Shown here: piece by piece, positions 1 through 7,907 of the stretch
Layout of the letters: each line of letters begins with the position of its first letter
Numbering within the stretch: the stretch's first letter is position 1
Assembly (NCBI GenBank): GCA_025356545.1
Contig: JANXSU010000154.1
Span: 1-41,916, forward strand
DNA from: Comamonadaceae bacterium
Lineage (GTDB): Bacteria > Pseudomonadota > Gammaproteobacteria > Burkholderiales > Burkholderiaceae_C
Reading direction: 5' to 3'
Length of the DNA stretch: 41,916 bases
Position numbers and translations under genes: made by a program
The notes under the pieces: model-generated
What the model was told of the DNA's origin: nothing
What the model saw: the letters and a program-made list of their open reading frames with translations, nothing else
Databases searched by the model: none

Positions 1-304
1 TCTTGGCGCGAACGCCTAAAACCCCGGGTAGTCCCATCAGCCGTTTGCAAAGCTTTCCCGTGAGGCTTTCCAATAAATTAACGTGCTTTTCGGTGCATTC
101 GTCGATCACTATTTCATAGACTTTTCTGTAATCGAGAACGCTCTGAATATGGTCGTCTTCAGGTTGCAGTGGTTGTGAGCCTTGATTAAGTTCGACATCG
201 ACGGAGATCGGTTGGGGTTTGCTGATCTCGTGATCCAGAATACCCAAGTTCGCATCGAATCGTAGTCCGGTTAGCGTCAGTTTTTGAGTGCCTTTGGTAA
301 GCAT
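1..304 (-). CDS. folB: dihydroneopterin aldolase FolB (partial, 3' end outside window)
   Basis: I translated this by hand because the ORF track omits it; it runs off the window. It begins MLTKGTQKLTLTGLRFDANLG and continues with GILDHE, then QPISVDVEL, LDYRKVYEIV and HVNLLESLTGKLC. These match the FolB fold, including the G-I-x-x-x-E region near the N-terminus and the conserved valine/leucine-rich dimer strands. FolB cleaves 7,8-dihydroneopterin to 6-hydroxymethyl-dihydropterin and glycolaldehyde in cytoplasmic folate synthesis. An AGGACAGG ribosome-binding site lies just before the ATG. The gene follows the pteridine-reductase-like SDR by 8 bases on the same strand, so the two probably share a transcript. 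About 101 codons are visible and the C-terminus is missing. Confidence 0.85.
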   Translation of the reverse strand, partial: MLTKGTQKLTLTGLRFDANLGILDHEISKPQPISVDVELNQGSQPLQPEDDHIQSVLDYRKVYEIVIDECTEKHVNLLESLTGKLCKRLMGLPGVLGVRAK

Positions 305-312
305 ACCTGTCC

Positions 313-1101
313 TTACATCATCGAAAAATCACGCGCGAACTTCATCAGGTGTTGTCCACCATCGACGAGCAGCGTGGTGCCGGTGATGGAGGTGTTCTCC
401 ATCGCAAATTTAACCGTCATCGCAACATCCTCGGGCGTTGAGGATCTACCTAGTGGCGAGAGCTTGTGTAGGGCTTCGAATTTTTCCTGTGTCAGCAGCG
501 GGCTTGTGATGGTCAGGCCGGGTGCCACGCCCACTACGCGAACCAAGGGGGCCAGGGCCATGGCCAACATGGTGTTGGCCGATTCCATGGCGGCTTTGGA
601 GAGGGTGTAGCTGAAGAAATCGGGGTTCAAGTTCCACAGCTTTTGATCCAACAGGTTGACGACCACGCCATGCCCATGCAGCGGCTCGTTCGGTGTGGCG
701 CGCTGGGCCAGATGCTCGTGCAAAGCTTGGGCAAGCAGGATGGCGGCCCCCGTGTTACAGCGCAAATGCTGCTCCATGGCCGAGAAGCTGAAGCTGGCCG
801 CCGTGTCATGTTCAAACAATGCGGCGCAGTTCACCACTGCATCCACCTGACCGAAATGGGCGATCACCCGGGGCAGCAGGCCACGCACTGCCGATTCATC
901 CATGAAATCAGCATCAAAAGTAGCGCTAGCCCTTTGAGAATTTGCACAAGAAGCTACTGTTTTAATAGCATCTTCAGGCGACCCTCGGTAATGAATTGCA
1001 ACCTGCCAGCCCGCGCGTGCGAGTGTGAGCGCGATCTCGCGGCCCAAGCGCTTGGCTGAGCCGGTGACCAAAACCGTACGGGGCGAGGTGGGGGGAGGCA
1101 T
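313..1101 (-). CDS. SDR-family oxidoreductase, pteridine reductase / FolM-like
   Basis: This 262-residue Rossmann protein has the cofactor motif TGSAKRLG (residues ~13-20), an NCA motif in place of NNAG (~91), and the catalytic YTLSK motif (~166-170). It ends with the VDGGQHLMKF region usual for classical SDRs. TGSAKRLG with the AIHYRGS segment, which favours NADPH, is typical of pteridine reductases, and the position directly before folB supports a role in reducing dihydropterin or dihydrofolate. The segment TVASCANSQRASATF (~51-65) is encoded by an in-frame dispersed repeat and is probably an added loop. The start at 1101 leaves only 20 bases to the divergent methyltransferase gene. The exact substrate is inferred from context. 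Confidence 0.75.
   Translation of the reverse strand: MPPPTSPRTVLVTGSAKRLGREIALTLARAGWQVAIHYRGSPEDAIKTVASCANSQRASATFDADFMDESAVRGLLPRVIAHFGQVDAVVNCAALFEHDTAASFSFSAMEQHLRCNTGAAILLAQALHEHLAQRATPNEPLHGHGVVVNLLDQKLWNLNPDFFSYTLSKAAMESANTMLAMALAPLVRVVGVAPGLTITSPLLTQEKFEALHKLSPLGRSSTPEDVAMTVKFAMENTSITGTTLLVDGGQHLMKFARDFSMM
912..971 (-). repeat. dispersed ~60-bp repeat, in-frame copy in the SDR gene
   Basis: Read on the minus strand this is TGCTATTAAAACAGTAGCTT followed by CTTGTGCAAATTCTCAAAGG and GCTAGCGCTACTTTTGA. It aligns with the copies at 3041-3096, 3910-3977 and 30239-30285, which share TTGCTAT, a central ATAGCTGCTtgCGC block, then GCGCTA and AAGCC. It lies inside an open reading frame without breaking it and is more AT-rich than the gene around it. 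I associate this type of repeat with Comamonadaceae genomes; the alignment of the copies is visible, the family link is from memory. Confidence 0.6.
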
Positions 1102-1121
1102 TGAAGGACAATCTGGGGGCT

Positions 1122-2297
1122 ATGACAACACCCGAGAGTTTAACGACCGAGCTTGCCCAGCGCATCGCGCAGGCTATTCGCACTTCAGAGGGCTGGCTCG
1201 CCTTCGACCAATTCATGACCCAGGCCCTGTACACCTCCGGTCTGGGTTACTACGCCAACGACTCGCGCAAGATCGGCACTATGCCCGCTTCGGGCAGTGA
1301 TTTTGTGACTGCACCTGAGATGACGCCCTTGTTTGGCCGCACGCTGGCGCGGCAGGTGGCGCAGGCTTTGCAGGTGACGCAAACGAGCGAGGTGTGGGAG
1401 TTTGGCGCGGGCTCCGGCGCATTGGCGCTGCACGTGCTGGAGGCCTTAGGCGATCAGGTCGAGCGCTACACCATCGTTGATCTCTCCGGCTCCCTGCGCT
1501 TGAGGCAACAAGCTTTGCTACACAAGTTTGGCGACAAGGTGCGTTGGGTAGATGCGTTGCCCCCTGAGATGCGCGGCGTGGTGCTGGGCAATGAAGTGTT
1601 AGACGCTATGCCGGTCAAGCTGCTGGCGCGCGTTCAGGGCGTGTGGCATGAGCGTGGGGTAAGCGTTCAGGAAATACCGCAAACCACCGTTCGCCCTGAG
1701 CTTGTCGAAGGGTTCTCAAATATTGAGAACGACCGTCTTCAACAGGCTCAATCCGAACGGCACTTCACCTGGGAAGACCGCCCCACCGACCTGCGCCCCC
1801 CGCTTGAAATAGAAGGCCCGCACGACTACCTGACCGAAATCCACCCGCAAGGCGAGGCCTTCATCCGCACCCTGGCCGACCGGTTGGTGCAAGGGGCGGC
1901 CTTTTTCATCGACTACGGCTTCCCCGAGAGTGAGTACTACCACCCGCAGCGCCACATGGGCACAGTGATGTGCCACCGCGCGCACCTGGCCGACCCCGAC
2001 CCGCTAGCGGATGTGGGCCTCAAAGACATCACCGCCCACGTCAACTTCACCGGTATCGCACTGGCCGGGCAAGACGCGGGGCTGGAGGTTCTGGGCTACT
2101 GCACGCAAGCCCGGTTTTTGATGAACAGCGGCCTGCTCGACCTCTTGGCTCAGGCTGATTTGCAAGAACGCGTGAACGCGCAAAAACTCATCTTGGAGCA
2201 CGAAATGGGCGAGTTGTTCAAAGTCATCGGTTTCTACAAAGGCGAACCGTGGGAGGCCATCGGCTTCGCCCAGGGCGACCGCACCCACAGACTCTGA
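1122..2297 (+). CDS. class I SAM-dependent methyltransferase, MidA/NDUFAF7 family
   Basis: The protein has about 391 residues from ATG 1122, which follows a GGGGG Shine-Dalgarno run. The ORF-track start at 1101 is a TTG without support. The SAM-binding motif EFGAGSGALA (~93-102) and the downstream segments EVLDAMPVKLL, AFFIDYGFPESEYYHPQRHMGT and DITAHVNFT are hallmarks of the COG1565/DUF185 family. In mitochondria that family methylates a complex I subunit. Bacterial substrates are mostly unproven. Residues ~188-213 (VRPELVEGFSNIENDRLQQAQSE) come from an in-frame repeat insertion, so the protein carries an unusual loop of about 25 residues. It is transcribed divergently from the SDR/folB pair. 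Confidence 0.8.
   Translation: MTTPESLTTELAQRIAQAIRTSEGWLAFDQFMTQALYTSGLGYYANDSRKIGTMPASGSDFVTAPEMTPLFGRTLARQVAQALQVTQTSEVWEFGAGSGALALHVLEALGDQVERYTIVDLSGSLRLRQQALLHKFGDKVRWVDALPPEMRGVVLGNEVLDAMPVKLLARVQGVWHERGVSVQEIPQTTVRPELVEGFSNIENDRLQQAQSERHFTWEDRPTDLRPPLEIEGPHDYLTEIHPQGEAFIRTLADRLVQGAAFFIDYGFPESEYYHPQRHMGTVMCHRAHLADPDPLADVGLKDITAHVNFTGIALAGQDAGLEVLGYCTQARFLMNSGLLDLLAQADLQERVNAQKLILEHEMGELFKVIGFYKGEPWEAIGFAQGDRTHRL
1687..1760 (+). repeat. REP-like inverted repeat CCGTTCGCCCTGAGC, in-frame inside the methyltransferase gene
   Basis: The left arm reads CCGTTCGCCCTGAGCTTGTC and the right arm ends GGCTCAATCCGAACGG, which is a degenerate reverse complement. The centre holds a second perfect palindrome, GTTCTCAAatATTGAGAAC-like. 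The same arms recur at 26950-27008 in an intergenic position. Here the element is translated in frame. This sequence class (TTCGCCCTGAGC-TTGTCGAAGG) is widespread in proteobacteria as an extragenic palindrome, so an intragenic copy is noteworthy. Confidence 0.8.
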
Positions 2298-2326
2298 GCC
2301 ATGAACCACTGCACAGGCTTGACCCC

Positions 2327-2521
2327 ATGATCCGCTGGCTCATCGTCATCTTCTTCGCGCTGCTGTTGATCAGCGCTTTCACCCCATGGTTCAAGAAACT
2401 CGGTTTCGGTAAGTTGCCCGGTGACCTGCGCTTCACCCTGTTTGGGCGAGAGTTTTTTTTACCCCTCACCACCACCATCATTTTGAGTTTGGTGGCAAGT
2501 GGGGTTTCAAAGTTGATTTGA
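2327..2521 (+). CDS. DUF2905 family small membrane protein
   Basis: This 64-residue protein starts MIRWLIVIFFALLLISAFTP at ATG 2327. The longer ORF in the track is an extension through the end of the previous gene. It has an N-terminal transmembrane segment (~3-20), the conserved core KKLGFGKLPGDLRF (~24-37), and a second hydrophobic segment LTTTIILSLVASGVSKLI. This is the family's normal size and layout. Function is unknown. It lies 29 bases after the methyltransferase gene on the same strand, so co-transcription is likely. Confidence 0.85.
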   Translation: MIRWLIVIFFALLLISAFTPWFKKLGFGKLPGDLRFTLFGREFFLPLTTTIILSLVASGVSKLI

Positions 2522-2574
2522 GGTTAAGAATCAAACCTTCTGAAGAAGTGTTCAATCACACCGAGGGCATGCCC

Positions 2575-2959
2575 TCAGTACAAGCCCGCCGTACCGCCCC
2601 CATCCACCGCAATCGCAGTGCCCTGAATGTGGCGTGCACCCTCGCCGCACAGGAATAAGGCCAGCGCAGCCACATCTTCGGGTTGACCCAGGCGGGCTAG
2701 GCCATCGCGGGTGACTTGTGCGGTGCGCTCTTCGTCTACCGACTTGCTACTGCTTGCGGCGCGCTGTTCAAAGATTTCAATGATGTTGACTACATGGCCC
2801 TGCGCGCTGCTGAGCATGGGCTAGATCGGCAGCGCAGACGCTGGGTGTGAGTGCACCCGTTGCTGCAATCGCCTGCGCCGCCGCGTCCAGATTGGCCTGG
2901 CCAATGCCCCGGCTACCACCGGTGATGACGACAACTTTTCCGGCAAATTCTTGGGTCAT
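2575..2959 (-). pseudogene. decayed SDR oxidoreductase
   Basis: Two ORFs in different frames together form a shortened SDR. The first (2777-2959) begins MTQEFAGKVVVITGGSRGIG, a normal SDR nucleotide-binding start, but then jumps straight to NLDAAAQAIAATG, so helix 1 and strand 2 are missing. The second (2575-2817) supplies the C-terminal half, ending GLARLGQPEDVAALALFLCG and IQGTAIAVDGGG. The catalytic region with NNAG and YxxxK is absent. At least two deletions and one frameshift are needed to explain it. Its ATG overlaps the cca stop codon (ATGA), a relic of translational coupling. Confidence 0.8.
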
Positions 2960-4254
2960 TCTGTGTCTCCTGGTGAAGTCGTGGTGTGCAGGGATTGCGC
3001 CACAGCCGCCACTCGTGCCGTCTGAATCATTTGACCCACCTTTAGGCCTGTAACGCCCATTTCAAGTGCATGAGCAGCTATTGAATTAGTAGCAACGCCC
3101 AGCACGACATTCAGCACCGCTTGCAGGCGTGGGCGCTGCGGGTAGGGCGCGTCGGCAAAGCCCAGGCGGCCTCTGGCGTCGCACTCGCAGGCCAGCAGCA
3201 CTTGGGCAAAGCGCTGCGGTTTGCGAATGGCGTCGCAGCGCTCTAGCAGGCGCACCAAAGCCGCCGCGTTAGCGGTGGCATGCAGCGAGCCGCTGCGGTG
3301 GATGTTGCCGTGTTCGCGCGCCACCACGTCGGCCAGCTCGCGGCAATCCACCGGCACACGCAGGCGATCGCACACGCCCTTGAGCAGGCGTGCGCTGCGC
3401 TCTTCGTGGCCGATGTGGCGGGGCAGCAAGTCGGCAGGTGTGGTGCCCTTGCCCAGGTCGTGGCCCAGGCAGGCAAAGCGCACGGGCAGCGGTGCACCCA
3501 ATTGCGCGGCCATGTCCAGCACCAGCATCAGGTGCACACCGGTGTCGATCTCGGGGTGGTGCTCGGCGCTTTGCGGCACGCCCCACAGGCGGTCCACCTC
3601 GGGCAGCAGGCGTCTCAACGCTCCGCAGTCGCGCAGCACGTCAAACATTCTTGAAGGCTGGGCTTCCATCAGGCCACGGCTCAGCTCTTGCCACACGCGC
3701 TCGGGCACGAGGTGGTCCACCTCGCTGTCTGCCACCATCTCACGCATCAGCGCCATAGTTTCAGTGGCGACGGTGAAGTCGGTGAAGCGGGCGGCGAGGC
3801 GCGCCACGCGCAGGATGCGCACCGGGTCTTCGCGGAATGCCGGGGTGACGTGGCGAAACACGCGCTTGGCAATGTCTTGCTGGCCGTGGTAGGGGTCAAT
3901 CAGCGGGGTATTTTTAATATTAAATTGGCTTGTAGCGCTTTCAGAATTTGCGTAGGCAGCTATCGAATTGATAGTAATATCGCGCCGCGCCAGGTCTTCT
4001 TCCAGCGTCACTTCGGGCGAGGTGTGGATGGCAAAGCCACGGTAGCCGCGTGCAGTTTTGCGCTCGGTGCGGGCCAGCGCGTACTCCTCATGGGTCTGAG
4101 GGTGAAGGAAGACGGGGAAGTCGCGCCCCACGGGTACAAAGCCCTGCGCACTCATGGCCTCAGGCGTGCTGCCCACCACCACCCAGTCGCGGTCTTTGAC
4201 GGGCAAGCCCAGTAAGGCGTCGCGCACTGCACCGCCGACCAGATAAATTTGCAT
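2956..4254 (-). CDS. cca: multifunctional CCA-adding enzyme (tRNA nucleotidyltransferase with HD domain)
   Basis: The start chosen is ATG 4254 (MQIYLVGGAVRDALLG), where the family always starts; the track's longer ORF reads into the upstream gene. The protein has about 432 residues. The nucleotidyltransferase head includes LVGGAVRD and DRDWVVVGSTPE (~4-35), the GRDFPVFLHP segment, and RRDITINSIA. The HD phosphohydrolase domain shows HPEIDTGVH and GHDLGK, typical of the long proteobacterial form with phosphatase and phosphodiesterase activity. It adds or repairs the 3' CCA end of tRNAs. Two dispersed repeats lie inside it, at 3910-3977 and 3041-3096. The first inserts AYANSESATSQFNIKN just before LIDPYHGQ, splitting a normally compact part of the nucleotidyltransferase domain. 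Confidence 0.92.
   Translation of the reverse strand: MQIYLVGGAVRDALLGLPVKDRDWVVVGSTPEAMSAQGFVPVGRDFPVFLHPQTHEEYALARTERKTARGYRGFAIHTSPEVTLEEDLARRDITINSIAAYANSESATSQFNIKNTPLIDPYHGQQDIAKRVFRHVTPAFREDPVRILRVARLAARFTDFTVATETMALMREMVADSEVDHLVPERVWQELSRGLMEAQPSRMFDVLRDCGALRRLLPEVDRLWGVPQSAEHHPEIDTGVHLMLVLDMAAQLGAPLPVRFACLGHDLGKGTTPADLLPRHIGHEERSARLLKGVCDRLRVPVDCRELADVVAREHGNIHRSGSLHATANAAALVRLLERCDAIRKPQRFAQVLLACECDARGRLGFADAPYPQRPRLQAVLNVVLGVATNSIAAHALEMGVTGLKVGQMIQTARVAAVAQSLHTTTSPGDTE
3041..3096 (-). repeat. dispersed ~60-bp repeat, in-frame copy near the cca 3' end
   Basis: On the minus strand it reads TTGCTACTAATTCAATAGCT then GCTCATGCACTTGAAATGGG and CGTTACAGGCCTAAA. It encodes VATNSIAAHALEMGVTGLK in the C-terminal tail of the CCA enzyme. 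It matches the other copies best over the ATAGCTGCT core and the 3' AGGCC. Confidence 0.6.
3910..3977 (-). repeat. dispersed ~60-bp repeat, in-frame copy in the cca nucleotidyltransferase domain
   Basis: On the minus strand it reads TTACTATCAATTCGATAGCT then GCCTACGCAAATTCTGAAAG, CGCTACAAGCCAATTT and an AT-rich tail AATATTAAAAA. This is the most complete copy in the window. It sits between codons for DITINSI and LIDPYHGQ, adding about 16 residues in a conserved protein without a frameshift. Confidence 0.7.
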
Positions 4255-4276
4255 GCTGGGCCGTTGAGGGATGGAT

Positions 4277-5254
4277 TCAGTCGCTGTGCCAGTGGCGACG
4301 CAGCGCCAGACACAGGTCTTGCTGCCCCAGCGGCGCCAGATAGGTCGGGCCAATCGCACCCAGCGAAGCGGGCGTGATGCCCAAGGCCTTGAGCCCCAGA
4401 CCGTGTTCGCTGGCCACGTTGTCCACGCGCATCGAGTCCATGTTGTCCAGGCTCATGAGCGTCGGGCCGGGTAGCCAAGCCATCAGCCGGGCTTGCAGGC
4501 GGCCCAGCGTTTCAGGCAGGGCCAGGACAGGCCGCCCCCGACCCCCTCGAACGCCGCTGTAGGCACCCGCCAAGGCCACCAGTGTTTTGAGTGTGAAGAC
4601 CTGCGGGCCGCACAGCTCATAGGTGTGCCCTGCCGTACGGGGCGTCTCCAGGCAGTGGACGATGGCTTGCGCCACGTCTTCGACCCATACCGGCTGAAAC
4701 TGCGCCTGCGCACCCGCCAGTGGGATGACGGGGAAAATCTTTTGCAGGCGGGCGAACAGATTGAGAAACTTGTCCTGCGCGCCAAAAATCACGCTAGGGC
4801 GCAGCAGGGTGAGTTGCAGGCCCTCAGCGGCCGCTTGTTTGAGCACAGCCTCGCCCTGCGACTTGCTGCGCAGGTGCATCGAGGGGGCTTTCTCAGGCGC
4901 TTGGTCGTCGGCCCCCAAGGCGCTGACGTGCACCAATCGGCTCACGCCCGCGTCCAGACAGGCCTGCGCCAGGGCTTTGACCAACGCCACGTGAGTCCGC
5001 TCAAAAGCCGCAGCGTCACCGTGCAGAATAGCTACTAAGTTAATCACCGCGTCATGCCCGGCCACAAGGGCATGCAACACTGCTGGGTCATGCACATCAG
5101 CCTGCACGACGTCCACTTGGGGCAGGTGTTGCAGATGACGAGCATGTGTTTGATGCCGTGTGGGTAGTGTGGTGCGCCAATGTAGGGCTGCCAGTTTATT
5201 GCAGACATGGCTGCCGACAAAACCACCGCCACCCAATATCAGTACGCGTTTCAT
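4277..5254 (-). CDS. complex I NDUFA9 subunit family protein (atypical/extended SDR)
   Basis: This 325-residue protein begins MKRVLILGGGGFVGSHV, an extended-SDR NAD(P)-binding motif (GxxGxxG). It continues with INLVAIL and the conserved RTHV segment, VHVSALGAD, the RSKSQGEAVL helix in place of YxxxK, LRPSVIFG and FQPVWVEDVA. This pattern is that of the NDUFA9-like group, which generally lacks catalytic activity and in some organisms binds NADPH within respiratory complex I. Its ATG overlaps the stop of the transglycosylase gene (ATGA), and cca follows after 22 bases, so these three genes probably form an operon. Confidence 0.85.
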   Translation of the reverse strand: MKRVLILGGGGFVGSHVCNKLAALHWRTTLPTRHQTHARHLQHLPQVDVVQADVHDPAVLHALVAGHDAVINLVAILHGDAAAFERTHVALVKALAQACLDAGVSRLVHVSALGADDQAPEKAPSMHLRSKSQGEAVLKQAAAEGLQLTLLRPSVIFGAQDKFLNLFARLQKIFPVIPLAGAQAQFQPVWVEDVAQAIVHCLETPRTAGHTYELCGPQVFTLKTLVALAGAYSGVRGGRGRPVLALPETLGRLQARLMAWLPGPTLMSLDNMDSMRVDNVASEHGLGLKALGITPASLGAIGPTYLAPLGQQDLCLALRRHWHSD

Positions 5255-7272
5255 GGCAGTTCCTCGGCCAGCACGGTTCTGGCTGGGCTTGATGACGTTA
5301 CGGGTCCGACCATGCCCAGGCGCGCTTTGAGCGACTGGGGTTGGCCGCTGATGAGCGTGGCGTAGTTGGTGGTGTTGGAGAGCACTTTTTTCACGTAGTC
5401 ACGGGTCTCGTTAAAGGGCACGTTCTCGGCCCAGATGGCGGCCTCTAGCGTGGGCGCGCCGTCTTGGCCGCGCCAATTGCGTGAGCGACTGGGGCCTGCG
5501 TTGTAGGCGGCGGCGGCCAGCGGCATGGAGCCGTCAAAGCTGTCGAGCACCAGCTTGAGGTAGCCAGTGCCAATGGCGATGTTGGTGTCGCGTTCAGTGA
5601 TTTGGTGCGGTTTGAAGTCGGTCAGGCCGATCTTCTTGGCCGTCCAGCGCGCTGTGGCGGGCATGACCTGCATCAGGCCCGCGGCGCCCACGCTGGATTT
5701 GGCATCCATCACAAAGCGGCTTTCTTGGCGGATCAGGCCATAAACATAGGCCGGGTCTAGGCCGATCTGGCCCGCCCGTTGCACCACATCTTGGCGATAT
5801 GGCATGGGAAAGCGCTGGGTGACGTCCACCACGGTTTTGGTGCGCTCACTGGTGTTGATGCAGCGGTCCCACACCTGCAAGTCGCACGCCATTTGGGCAG
5901 CGGCCAGCAGCTCGCGGTCGGACATACCGCCGCGCTGGTGCAGGCTAACGGTGTAGTTCCATTCACGCACGCCTTCGCTGCGCAGGCCGATGTCGATGGC
6001 GGCGAGCGAGCGGCGCAGGCCGGGATTGTTCAGCGCGGTTTCTTTCTCGGCGCTGGTCAGCGGCTCAGGCGTTGACGGCAGGCTCAAGGGGCGGCCAAGT
6101 TCCTCTTGCGCAAGCTGTTCGTAAAAACCTTTGCTGGACGCAATGGATTGGTAAAAAGCCTGGGCTTGGGTAGCCGCAGCGGGTGACTTGAGCGCGAGCA
6201 AGGCCCGGGCACGCCAATAGATCCAGGTTGGGTCTTGGGCTTGTGCCTCAGGCATGGCGACAATCGCGCTGTGCACCTGCTGCCAGGCACCGGCGCGCAG
6301 GGCGGCGCGCACCTTCCAGGCCAGGTGGTCGCTGTGCATGAAGGCGTCTTGCCCCTGGGTAAAGTAGCTCAGGGTTTCGTCAGCACGGCGCAGAGCCGCG
6401 CGTTTGCCAATCACGCCCCAGACCCAAGAGCGCTCTTCGTCGGTGAGTTGAGCTTTCCAGCGCAGCTTATTGATTTCTTTGGCGGCCGCCTCCAAGTCCA
6501 AAGAGGCCAAGCGGATCAACGCCAACGTAACCAACTCTTTGGTGCGCGGGCGTAGCGCGGTGATTTTTTCGTCTAAATATCGGGCGGGGTTCAGGTAGAT
6601 GGCGGCCACGCTGGCCACCCAGTCCGGGTTGAGCAAGCCCACCGCTTGCGTGGCAATGCGTGAGCGCTCATTCTCAAAGCCAAGCCGGGCACGCTGCCAC
6701 GCCACCAGTGGGGCCAGCTTGCCGGCCTTGAGTAGCGCGTCAGCGGCGGCGGCACAGCCATCGTCGGCTTCTTTTTGGGCCAGCCAGAGTGATTGGATTT
6801 CCGCTGCTGTGTTGCTGCTTGCGTTACCCGTATTCGCCTCGCTCAACAAAGCATAGCAGCGAACGGCCTTGTCATCGTTCATGCGGTATTTAGGGTACTC
6901 GGCGGCGAAGGTCGCCCAGTCACGCTGCCGCCCCAGTTGTAGGAGCCAATCGTTGCGTAGCCTGTCTTCTTGGTAAGTGCCCGCAAAACGGTTTAAAAAA
7001 TCTTGCGTTTCTTGTGTAGATGCAGTGTCCAGTCGGGTGCTGAGTTCCCAATAGGCGGCCCAGGGGGCGAGCACGTTGTTTTGCGTCTGTGGCAGCAGAG
7101 CACTCAGGCGCTTGCGGTCACCGCGCTTAAATGCCTGGTTCATCTCCAGAATAACCTCGTCATCAGGTGTGATGCCTGCGGCTTTGGTCGCGGCCAAGCC
7201 AAGCTGTGGCAACATCAGGCTGATCAAGAGGGCCAAGGAGGCCAGTGGGGCGAAAATAGGGTGAAACTGCAT
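5251..7272 (-). CDS. soluble lytic murein transglycosylase (Slt70-like)
   Basis: The likely start is ATG 7272, giving a clear signal peptide MQFHPIFAPLASLALLISLM...LGLAA and a protein of about 673 residues. The ORF-track start at 7347 would place a non-signal extension in front. The long central part is an alpha-superhelical U/L-type domain. The C-terminal SLT domain contains GLIRQESRF with the catalytic glutamate, then SSVGAAGLMQVMPATA and AAAAYNAGPSRSRNW. The enzyme cleaves the MurNAc-GlcNAc bond of peptidoglycan in the periplasm, producing 1,6-anhydro products. It is the first gene of the run slt - NDUFA9-like - cca, and it starts only 9 bases from the divergent cyclo-ligase gene. Confidence 0.9.
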   Translation of the reverse strand: MQFHPIFAPLASLALLISLMLPQLGLAATKAAGITPDDEVILEMNQAFKRGDRKRLSALLPQTQNNVLAPWAAYWELSTRLDTASTQETQDFLNRFAGTYQEDRLRNDWLLQLGRQRDWATFAAEYPKYRMNDDKAVRCYALLSEANTGNASSNTAAEIQSLWLAQKEADDGCAAAADALLKAGKLAPLVAWQRARLGFENERSRIATQAVGLLNPDWVASVAAIYLNPARYLDEKITALRPRTKELVTLALIRLASLDLEAAAKEINKLRWKAQLTDEERSWVWGVIGKRAALRRADETLSYFTQGQDAFMHSDHLAWKVRAALRAGAWQQVHSAIVAMPEAQAQDPTWIYWRARALLALKSPAAATQAQAFYQSIASSKGFYEQLAQEELGRPLSLPSTPEPLTSAEKETALNNPGLRRSLAAIDIGLRSEGVREWNYTVSLHQRGGMSDRELLAAAQMACDLQVWDRCINTSERTKTVVDVTQRFPMPYRQDVVQRAGQIGLDPAYVYGLIRQESRFVMDAKSSVGAAGLMQVMPATARWTAKKIGLTDFKPHQITERDTNIAIGTGYLKLVLDSFDGSMPLAAAAYNAGPSRSRNWRGQDGAPTLEAAIWAENVPFNETRDYVKKVLSNTTNYATLISGQPQSLKARLGMVGPVTSSSPARTVLAEELP

Positions 7273-7281
7273 AGGGGAATT

Positions 7282-7881
7282 ATGGACACTTCTGAAGAAA
7301 AAAAAGCACTCGCAAAAAAAGCCCTTCGCAAGGACCTGATTGCGCAACGCCTTAACCTGCCCGATCGCCTACTGCGCATTGCCCAATTACAACAAGTCAT
7401 GCGCATCTGGCTGGTCAATCGCCCTGACGTGGTGATCGGGGCTTACTGGCCCATCCATGGCGAGTTTGACCCGCTGCCCGCCCTGCACCGCTGGAAGGAA
7501 GACGGCGAGTTGATCGACCAGCCCGAGCCGCGTCGCATCGGCTTGCCGGTGGTCAATAAAGAGCACAAGACTTTGACCTTTCACGCCTGGTACCCGGGCT
7601 GCCCGATGGAAGAAGACGCCTACGGCATCCCCAAGCCCAAAGACACGGAAGTCATCGTGCCCACGGTGCTGTTCGTCCCCTGCGTGGGCTACGGCCCCGG
7701 CGGCCACCGGCTGGGTTACGGCGGCGGTTTTTATGACCGCACCCTGGCCACGCTGCAACCGCACCCGTTTACCGTGGGCCTGGGCTTCACCAACGGCTTT
7801 CTGGACGACTTCGAGCCCGAACCCCACGACCTGCCGCTAGATACCATCCTGAACGACAACGGGGTGGTCTGGCCCTTCTGA
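7282..7881 (+). CDS. 5-formyltetrahydrofolate cyclo-ligase
   Basis: The start is ATG 7282 after an AGGGG ribosome-binding site, giving 199 residues starting MDTSEEKKALAKKALRKDLI. Family features are the basic N-terminal helix with RKDLIAQR, GAYWPIHGEFDP, DAYGIPKP and the signature VPCVGYGPGGHRLGYGGGFYDR with the ATP-binding glycine-rich loop. It converts 5-formyl-THF to 5,10-methenyl-THF using ATP. The longer ORF in the track (from 7003) is a run through the antisense of the transglycosylase gene. Confidence 0.92.
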   Translation: MDTSEEKKALAKKALRKDLIAQRLNLPDRLLRIAQLQQVMRIWLVNRPDVVIGAYWPIHGEFDPLPALHRWKEDGELIDQPEPRRIGLPVVNKEHKTLTFHAWYPGCPMEEDAYGIPKPKDTEVIVPTVLFVPCVGYGPGGHRLGYGGGFYDRTLATLQPHPFTVGLGFTNGFLDDFEPEPHDLPLDTILNDNGVVWPF

Positions 7882-7907
7882 TCCACGCGACCCCCAAGGA
7901 ACTCACG

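Noticed and set aside
2301-2330. Nine-codon ORF MNHCTGLTP overlapping the DUF2905 start, and a 12-codon ORF at 36682-36720 before the AbrB gene
   Set aside because: Such tiny ORFs arise often by chance; without conservation data they cannot be called leader peptides.
3221-3892. Plus-strand ORF of 223 codons
   Set aside because: Shadow of cca; Ser/Arg/Thr-rich composition typical of out-of-frame GC-rich DNA.
5015-5045. Possible dispersed-repeat copy (AACTTAGTAGCTATTCTG) in the NDUFA9-like gene
   Set aside because: The encoded INLVAIL is a normal conserved segment of the family, so the resemblance is probably chance.
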